Shown: positions 56,881 to 64,000 of the stretch, in pieces
How the letters are laid out: every line of letters starts with the position of its first letter
How positions within the stretch are numbered: position 1 is the first letter of the stretch
NCBI GenBank assembly: GCA_029204225.1
Contig: CM055095.1
Span: forward strand, 53,300,336 to 53,364,335
DNA length: 64,000 bases
Direction of reading: 5' to 3'
From: Diphasiastrum complanatum
Lineage: Eukaryota; Streptophyta; Lycopodiopsida; Lycopodiales; Lycopodiaceae
Notes under the pieces: generated by a model
What the model was told of the DNA's origin: nothing
Seen by the model: only the letters and a program-made list of their open reading frames with translations
Databases searched by the model: none
Made by a program: the position numbers and the translations under genes

Positions 56881-58849
56881 AACATAGAATTGAAATCATG
56901 GTTTGAAGATCATTTGTTTCACCAATTGGAGACAATTGCAAAGAATGCAAAAGTGATGATTCTTGCAAATTTGGAATAAAATGGAGTTGTCAATGGATCA
57001 ATTGGAATGATCGAAGATTTCACATGTTTAAAAAATGCCAAAGAAATAAGTTCTATTACGATAAAAATCAATACATATCATAGAAAAATAAACACTACTC
57101 TATCAACTATGCAAAAAATGAGGTACAATTAAAAAACATACCATAAATATTTTTTTTGCTAAAATTAGCATATGCTATCATAGCCCACAAATCTCAGACA
57201 CAAAAATCCATGACACCACCATAATTGACACTCAAAAAACATTTTGTCTGGGCCTTATCTATGTAATGTTATCTCGAGTCACAAAACAAGAAAACATAAT
57301 CATTACACATAAATTTACTCCAGAAGATATTGATCCAATACCAAGTACTATAACTTAACAAGATATTTTATTTACATAATTTCTATGTGCTCTATACAAT
57401 TGCACCTTCATGCCATTTGTCAAAATGAAACAGGTGTGTTCATATTTTTGATTTATTTTTCAGTATTTATTTTTGGTACATGGTATCTAAAGCATGTGTT
57501 TTTGTGTTTTTGGCTTCTATTTAAAAACAGAAAATTGATATGGTACTACAAGAAGTTTCAAAAGCTAAAGAGGTACATCATTTGTATTTTGTTGATTCAT
57601 GAAATGAAATATCAAAACAAAAGTATTCTAGCTATTTAGCATTCCATTCTTTCACAATGTCTAATATTTTCAAATTCTCTGATAGCTATTTCGCAAATTG
57701 AAAGAGAAAACTAATATATCACAAGCTTCGACCTCCAAACGAGCTGACAAGCTACATATCTATGATGCGTCAAATGTTTCTCTTGAATGCGTGTGGCACT
57801 GAACCAAGCGAATACAAAAACGGCTTTCACCATAGTTACACGATGAGCACTTTCACAACAATATAGAAATACGCAAGAGAAGCTTACATCCATGAGTAAC
57901 ATGAAGATCCTATAGAAGGTCCATAATGTTATTTCTTTTGTTTTTGTCCATTTTGTATCAGATTTGTTATTGGCATTTCTAGCTTATGTTAATGGCATGA
58001 TTGCTATGTGGTGTTTCCAGGACTTTTGAAACATTTTTACAAATTATTTGCAATTTCATTTTTGAGTTCAATACAAAAAAATAAAGCAGCCATACAACAT
58101 TTTGAAGCTTATTCGGACAAAGGCTATTATGCAATATAGAATTTATATCTTGCTATAATATTGCTATTTTCTAGTGGAAAAGCATGTATGCACAGAATTG
58201 AATGTTATCAGCATTGATCTCGACAAACAAGCTTGGGCACATCTCTGAGACAAGAGGGTAGCTTACCAGTGTTGAGATCTCTATTGAAAGTGTTTAAAAG
58301 ATCTTGGAGAAAGAGATGGTTGATGCACCAACCATGGCAATATACCACATGTTTGCAGCTTCTGACAATTGAAAATTACATTGTACTCTTCATATATATT
58401 GTTACACATTTAGATACAAGGTGCATACTAACAAATAACAGCCGACGGATCTCCAAATTTCACAATGGACATTGCAACCAACATCTTCTAGCATAGAGGT
58501 ATGCCAATCTTCAAACATTGTTTTTCAATTCAGCACAAATAGTATTCCATCATGAAGCAACCAATAATTTAAATGTCATATTTCTCGCAGGATCATCCCC
58601 CCCCACACCAAAATGACCATGAACAAGTGCATCACAGTCTACAAAATAGTGTCGTGAATTTAAAAGTTGGTGTACGTTGGACAAACAACCAACTTCATAG
58701 ATGTGTGCAAGAACAAGCTTGTAGGCCATGAAGAAAAATGCTTTTTGACAAGCCTCATAATAGCTTTTATAATTTCTTTCGTGTTAAGATATTTGAAATT
58801 GTCAATGGTCGTTCATTGCAAATAGATTAGAGAACTTCTTTAGAGCTCG
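56881..58849. other. No gene recognised
   Basis: AT-rich sequence without convincing frames. The 84-codon frame at 57385-57639 is hydrophobic/aromatic and not assignable. A C-rich ccccccccacacc lies near 58598. Confidence 0.45.
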
Positions 58850-59215
58850 GGCTGCGCGTGGGAGGGGTTTGGCCCCGGTGCCCCTCAACGCGTGACGCGT
58901 GGCCCATGCTCTGTGCCCGCCAAAATTGGGGCACGAGAGGAATTAGCGAGCGGCGCCGAGCAATGGGTCCCCAGGGCGCCGCAAGCTGGGCAGGTGGACA
59001 CACACACACACACACACAAGAAATTGGGTGGGTTTCTTTATATATCCCCTCCCAGTTAGCTTACAAGATTGCTTATGAGATAAAACTAGCTGCCTGGACA
59101 TGTGAAGTCTGGGCAGCCAGTTTAAAAAAAAAAAAAGTGGTCAGGAGGGCACTGGGGCCAAAGGGAGACCGTGCTCGCAAGATGTGAGGCTCCCCCCCCC
59201 CCCCCCCTAAATAAC
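58850..59215. repeat. GC-rich patch with (CA)n and homopolymers
   Basis: Base composition rises sharply (for example gcgtgacgcgtggccc, gcgagcggcgccgagc). A (CA)n tract lies at about 58997-59019, a poly-A run at about 59123, and a run of about 16 C at about 59193. ctgggcag occurs at 58986 and 59110. Probably a mobile-element remnant of unknown type, or foreign-composition insert. Open frames here lack family features. Confidence 0.45.
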
Positions 59216-59416
59216 ATTTGCTCAAATTCATTATGGTTCTTACTTTTCCATGTGCTCATAGTGGCCTGGCCATAAAGGAAAAACCTATAAGATCCAACGA
59301 AACCCATTCCAATTCCAATTCAGATCCAAATGGAACATTTCACTCATTCATCTCTTCTAAATCAACGAGAACTCATTGGTGAGCCATTGCAGTAAGAGGA
59401 GTAGCTCTCGATGTAG

Positions 59417-59566
59417 ATGCTGTTGCAAGGAGGCGGCGACATGAGCAGCAGCACGGGTAGCAGCCGGAAGGGCAAAGCTGGAGGAGCATCCAGACATGTT
59501 TACAAAACAGGGGCAGCTGGTTGTGGAGGCAAGTCCATTGCCACCACTTCAAAGAACACCGGCACA
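59417..59566 (+). CDS. Possible first exon of a host gene
   Basis: 50 codons from ATG 59417 (a second in-frame ATG at 59441) to a donor gtaagc at 59567. The peptide is small, basic and Gly/Ser-rich (MSSSTGSSRKGKAGGASRHV, then YKTGAAGCGGKSIATTSKN). Codon use is GC-richer than the surroundings, unlike the repeats. The exon ends in phase 0. A minimal upstream ORF, ATG-TAG, sits at 59411-59416 and would affect initiation at the first ATG. No following exon was identified: the next kilobase is occupied by a copia fragment, perhaps inside the first intron. The product is unknown. Confidence 0.35.
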
Positions 59567-59979
59567 GTAAGCCCCACTTCGTTTTTGTTGCTTTATTGAT
59601 TGCTATTGTATTTTCAGTGCCTTTCTTTGCACGATTGATTGGTATTGTAGTTTTCGTCGCAAATTGGCACTAGCAATCCAAATAGTGCTTAGTGTTGGTT
59701 GATGGAGCTGATCATCATCCATGAGGATCGCTAGCAAGAATAAGTGGTTACTCATAAGATTAAGGGCAGATTTAGCAGCTACCATTCGGTTTTGATGGGT
59801 TAAGCATGAAAAACACTTTCTAACAGAATAAGATCAATCAAATGATTAAGCGAAAACACCACCTGGGTCGTGACTTCTGTCCACGATCCTGTCATTTTTC
59901 CATGACTGGCAACCGTTAACTACGTACTCTTTAAAACTTTGATTGCCTTATCTACAATCGCTCCATCAGTTAAAAGGAA

Positions 59980-60620
59980 ATTGACACTCTATTTCCTAGC
60001 ACTCCCATTTTGCTTCTCATTACAACAAACCTATCCCTGTTCAGTGCTTTAGTCAGCAGACCTGCTATCATTTCTTTTGGGGTGCAGAATTGCAAATTCG
60101 TTAGCTCTGTCTGAGCAAGTCATGAACATAGTGGTTCTGCAGGCCGATGTGCTTGCTTCTTTTGTGAAAGCCACCCTTTTTACACAAAAAGATGCATCCT
60201 TGATTGTTTCCAAACAGAAGAAAATCCTTCAAAGGCATTTTCAATTCCTGGCAGAAGAGTTTGATCCACATGTACTCTGATGCATTGCATAATGACATGT
60301 AACTCTACTTTGGTGGTGGACAGAGCATTCGATCTCTGCTTGCTGCTGGCCCAACTTACTGCACCTGCTGCCATCGTAAAACCATAATCAGAGGTTGATT
60401 TTCTCTCGTCAATGTCCCCACCCCAATCAGCATTTGAGTATCCCCTAGCATTTAACTGAGTTCCTGAATATATATAATGCCACGATCCTCTGACATATTT
60501 TAAGATGCTTTTCGCTGCAGACCAATGCTGGATTGTTGAGGAATTGGCTGAGGTTCCCAACTGCAGTTGATATGTTGGGACAAGTGCAAGTCATGACATA
60601 CATGAGTGATTCTACCAGAC
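59980..60620 (-). pseudogene. Copia L RNase H fragment
   Basis: Minus strand: MTCTCPNISTAVGNLSQFLN (RT end), IQHWSAAKSILKYVRGSWHY, GYSNADWGGDIDERKSTSDY (acidic residue in NADW), FTMAAGAVSWASSKQRSNAL, STTKVELHVIMQCIRV (Glu context shifted, TKVEL for TEAEY). Then a shift, KKGGFHKRSKHIGLQNHYVH and EMIAGLLTKALNRDRFVVMR at the C-terminus. The acidic CDN motif is lost. No LTR found with confidence on the 3' side. Confidence 0.9.
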
Positions 60621-61429
60621 TTTGGTATTGGTATTTTCTCTTTTGTTCTCATCTTGAGTTCCCATCATGCTGGTCAGGACTCAGATGCAAGCCATTTCCA
60701 TAGGTGTGGCGACTAGATTACATTCTTCTATATGATATCTCCTCAGGTTTTCCCTTTCCTTGCACATTATAAACATTGCTAGACTAGTAGGTGGGTATGT
60801 GGGACATTTCGCAGTTAACTTTTTGGAAGTCTTATGTATACATGGTGGCCTTTAACTTAAGCAGTGCTGATGGCTTAATTTTTGTTTTCATTTTCTTCAA
60901 TGTTAATGTTTAATCATGAGTTCTTTGACCTTTTTTTGTTGTATGTATGTTTTCTCTAAGTTTTGCCCTATCACATTTCTCAAATTAAACTTGTGAAGTT
61001 GGATATAGTACAATCTCACAAATAAATGAAAGAGCAATATGATGTTTGGCTAAACTGGAAGAAGAGCCATCGTTTTGTTCATAACTTCATATAGCATGGA
61101 GAGCTTCTTTTTAAGCCCCTCAATCAAATATACACTCAGACTTGAGACTTAACTTGTCAAAACTTCAATATTCAACTCTTTGTCACGTAGTAGTTTTTAA
61201 AAAATAAAAAGAACGTACTTGGAAGCAAAAACATGGACCCTATTATCCAATGGGAATTTTTTTCATTTTGAAGTTTCAAGCCTTGAATTATGGCCTCTCA
61301 AGGCTTCAACGCGTCATTTGAAGTTCTCTGATTTGAGTTGGAATCTTTGAAAAATTCCTATAGATTCTTCCCCTAAAAAATTTCCATGTATTAATTCATG
61401 ATGCAAAGGCTTCTTTGTTTTATTTAGGT
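60621..61429. other. No feature recognised
   Basis: AT-rich sequence with no supported gene. It could be intron of the putative gene starting at 59.4 kb. Confidence 0.4.
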
Positions 61430-61438
61430 AGTCTCAAG
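61430..61438 (+). repeat. Left target duplication of MITE-like element
   Basis: agtctcaag here versus actctcaag at 61960-61968, eight of nine bases equal. Confidence 0.6.
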
Positions 61439-61730
61439 CATAGTTGCACTCTGATTCCGAAACGCGGTTCAGAATCGTGGTCCAGAATCGCGTTTTGGAT
61501 TTTTTCTAGAAACATTCAGAATCGTGTTTTTTTTTTTTGATTTTGTTTTGGGCAATATGGGTATCAGATGAAAGCTCTAAGTAAGAGCATTGTTACTGTG
61601 TAGTTTGCCGAATGTTTCGGGTACAAGATGGTCCAGTTTAGGTGCATTAACTCCCAGGTTTACGCTATAGCTCCTTTTAATATAAAAGAATAATAAAAAA
61701 AAGAGAATGCCCCAATGTGTTCATAATAGG

Positions 61731-61792
<62 letters not shown>

Positions 61793-61959
61793 GCGCGCGC
61801 TGTGTGTGTGTGTGTGTGTGTGTCTCTCTCTCTCTCTCTCTCTGGCCGCGAGGAGGAGGCCCAAAAAATAGTATAGTCTGTTTTATTTTAACACGATTCG
61901 CGGTTAGAATCGTGATTCGCAAAACGCGATCCCAGGAATCGCGATTCGCTGCAACTATG
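61439..61959. mobile_element. MITE-like element, 521 bp
   Basis: Ends are perfect 10-bp inverted repeats (catagttgca ... tgcaactatg), bracketed by a probable 9-bp target duplication, as in Mutator-type MITEs. Subterminal words agaatcgtgg, agaatcgcg and gattcgcg recur in both orientations near each end. The middle holds a TC tract (61733-61788), a short GC-alternating run and TG/TC tracts (61800-61843). No protein coding. The 9-bp duplication with one mismatch suggests MULE-type, but 8-bp (hAT) cannot be excluded. Confidence 0.75.
61733..61843. repeat. Compound (TC)n-(GC)-(TG)n-(TC)n tract
   Basis: TC from 61733 to 61788, gcatgcgcgcgc, TG to about 61822, then TC to 61843. Located inside the MITE-like element. 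Confidence 0.95.
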
Positions 61960-61968
61960 ACTCTCAAG
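61960..61968 (+). repeat. Right target duplication of MITE-like element
   Basis: actctcaag, partner of 61430-61438. Confidence 0.6.
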
Positions 61969-61974
61969 CCTCTT

Positions 61975-62165
61975 CTACCTCAGGATTGCTTACAGCCTCA
62001 ATGACAGCCACCTCGCCGCCAATTGAATTGTGGCATTCTCCCTCTATGGTAGCTGCCCAATCACTGTTAGCAAACCCTTGCAAGTGAAATCACTCTTGTT
62101 GTCATAAAACATTCAAATATTTAAGTGCCCTTCAGATACCTAAGTATCGAACTTTGTTGTGATGA
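61975..62165 (-). pseudogene. Copia M RNase H scrap
   Basis: Minus strand about 62135-61985: ALKYLNVL (as in ILRYLKGT), LQGFANSDWAATIEG matching the GF(A/S)DSDWAG motif of copia RNase H, then degraded sequence (GGEVAVIEAVSNPEVEEA) into the MITE edge. The MITE appears to have inserted next to or into it. Confidence 0.5.
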
Positions 62166-64000
62166 CATAAATTGGCTCTGCGCATCAATATTGTTATTGC
62201 AATTCAAAGCTGAAAGGCTTTTGAGAAGGATCAGAACAGGTTGGAAGACTTTGCAATGGACAATGATTCTGAGCTTGCAAGTGCTTTTTGGCAACTACAA
62301 AAGCACTTGGAATTAAAATATTGATTCCCATTCCATAGTTGGGATTTTTGTGTTTGAGCTTTATGAGATCACATACATTACCACTAATCTGCTATCCCAT
62401 TTCATAGCTCAACTTTGTAGACCCAAAGCTAACAAGTGTAGACCATCATTGCAAGTGTGTTGGAGTTTTGGAGTCAAGCATCCTTTTGATGAGTGCACAT
62501 GGGATAATAAAGAGGTTAACCACGGTTTCCTTATGTAGTTGGATTATGCATGTGTTTTGAAGGAGCAAATAGAATTGTGTCATTCCTTGTTCTCTTTCTC
62601 TTGAGCATGCTATTCTTAGTGGCATTGTGGCCATCATCAACAATGCACTTCTTTCTCTTCACCTCCCTAGTAATAGTAGAGACATGTCTTTTGAGGAGAG
62701 AGGAGAGTTGCTTGCTGCTCCAAATTATTATCGGTTATTATTTGAAAGTAGACCATATGGTTTGGGCTCTAGGTCCTTTATTCATTGATTAGACTTTTAA
62801 TCTCATTATTGGTCTATTATTGGGCACCAATTTACTTAGTGAATTGCGAAATTGGTGCTATTCGGGCCTCTAGACAATATAAATAGGCCTATAGGGCCTC
62901 ATTTAGATTAGATCATTGTTGGAGAGTAGAGTTAGGTTTCATTTCCAACTCTTAGCAAATGACAATTTCCATTTAAGCTGTTTTTTAAAAAACATTTTCA
63001 TGCTAGCATTCATTTGTTCAACATGTTTATATTTCCTTTCAGTATAGTTGTAGCTCCTTTTAATTAATGTTGTTTTGGTCATAGTTGGTATTTCAGTAAT
63101 TCATTTAATCTGTTTTCTTTTGTCCTTAAATTCTATTTATTTGAGTTTTATTGTGGCCGTAAGTGACTAAGAATTGTGACAACTAGATTTTAAATCCAAT
63201 ATTAGTTGGGATTTTGACCCTTAGTCTTCATCCTTTCTTTGTTTCTAATTTGGGGACAAGTTTTCTGGTTGATGGCATGTGAGTTTTCAAAGGCATTGTT
63301 ATAAGTCCATGAACAGGCTATTTCAGATTGTGTGAATCGTATTTCTTGCATTTTTTGGAAAGCATGAGTACCTTTTGAGGAAATGCAAATTTTCTTTCTT
63401 CCAAAAGCATACATAGTCAAAGGATTGTGGGGTATTTGATGTGCAACTTTACAACAAAGTCATTGATTTTTATGACAATAGAAAAGAAAGAAACTTTGCA
63501 TCGGCCTTTCCACATTGTAAGTTGCTGTTAAATACTTATATAGCAGACAACTATTTTGTTGACGATTTTCTTAACCACTCAATTATTTATGTTTGGTCTC
63601 TACCCTAAAGGAAATGCAAAAACTTGGTATGTCTTATGAGTACGGGCAATTTTATTGATGATATAGAGGGATGAGCACTTGGCCATTCACTTGTATTCTT
63701 ATTTGACTCTCCATGGTGGAAGCTTTGTAGGCCATGCTTTAGTACATCATTTGACTTGCTACATTCCTTCAAAGTTTTACATGAACACATCAAGGAGTCT
63801 CAAGATCAAAGATAACAAATGAGCCTACTTAAAAGTGAGAAAAAGGCTGTATGTTTCAAATTTGCTTTGTTTTATTATCAGTTAGTCATATTGATCCACA
63901 TTTTGGCTTGGATAATTGGAAGGATTTAATTGATAGTGCCTAAGATGAAGTTTATTGCTTGTCATATCAATTTCTACTTTTCATTTGATTTGCATTCCAT
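62166..64000. other. No gene recognised; possible TATA-type promoter at about 62877
   Basis: Low-complexity AT-rich DNA. acaatataaatagg at about 62875-62888 is a good TATA box, with conserved-looking flanks (gggcaccaatttac, gggcctcatttag) such as occur in LTR promoters, but no LTR ends or gene follow. The rest of the stretch holds nothing identifiable. Confidence 0.35.

Overview
This 64 kb window looks like nuclear DNA of a land plant. It is AT-rich, densely packed with broken LTR retrotransposons that use the plant-type tRNA-Met primer site (tggtatcagagc), and contains very long GA/TC and AT microsatellites. Only one clearly intact protein gene is visible, an intronless class V (GH18) chitinase at 15.98-17.28 kb on the minus strand. 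The repeat-rich, gene-poor character, plus a LINE with a restriction-like endonuclease tail, would fit a fern, lycophyte or gymnosperm better than a compact angiosperm genome. That taxonomic guess is an inference and is weak.

Layout. 0-4.7 kb holds two copies, in opposite orientation, of a non-coding retroelement family, separated by a palindrome-rich patch. 4.7-9.1 kb is mostly featureless with two GA tracts, a 90-bp tRNA-derived SINE flanked by a perfect 17-bp target duplication, and a possible last exon of a GPI-anchored protein. 9.3-13.3 kb is a minus-strand Ty3/gypsy chromovirus (protease, RT, RNase H, integrase, chromodomain, 3' LTR). 14.5-15.7 kb is a plus-strand gypsy gag/protease fossil. 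The chitinase follows, then a 5'-truncated minus-strand LINE (17.9-19.8 kb). 20.7-27.9 kb holds a spliced unrecognised remnant, a 5' LTR, copia and gypsy gag fragments, and an intron-bearing DDE-transposase-like gene.

27.9-42.1 kb is a nested stack. A minus-strand Ty1/copia (here 'A') was split twice: by a plus-strand copia with 1.2-kb LTRs ('B', 28704-35984) and by a minus-strand gypsy element ('D', 36351-41320, perfect 5-bp target duplication). B in turn carries a non-coding LTR element ('C', about 30434-33552). D has lost gag, protease and the integrase core and carries instead a coiled-coil reading frame interrupted only by TAG codons and one frameshift.

42.2-56.9 kb is a mosaic of copia and gypsy fragments (elements G, H, I, E, F, J, K), with a 326-bp foldback element beside a 191-bp AT tract. 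56.9-64 kb is less dense. It holds a GC-rich patch, a possible host first exon near 59.4 kb, two more copia RNase H scraps and a 521-bp MITE-like element with perfect 10-bp terminal inverted repeats that carries internal TC/TG tracts.

Except for the chitinase and perhaps the small exons, nothing here looks able to encode a functional full-length protein. No operon-like organisation, CRISPR array or rRNA was seen. Alignments between copies were made by eye and no identity values were computed.
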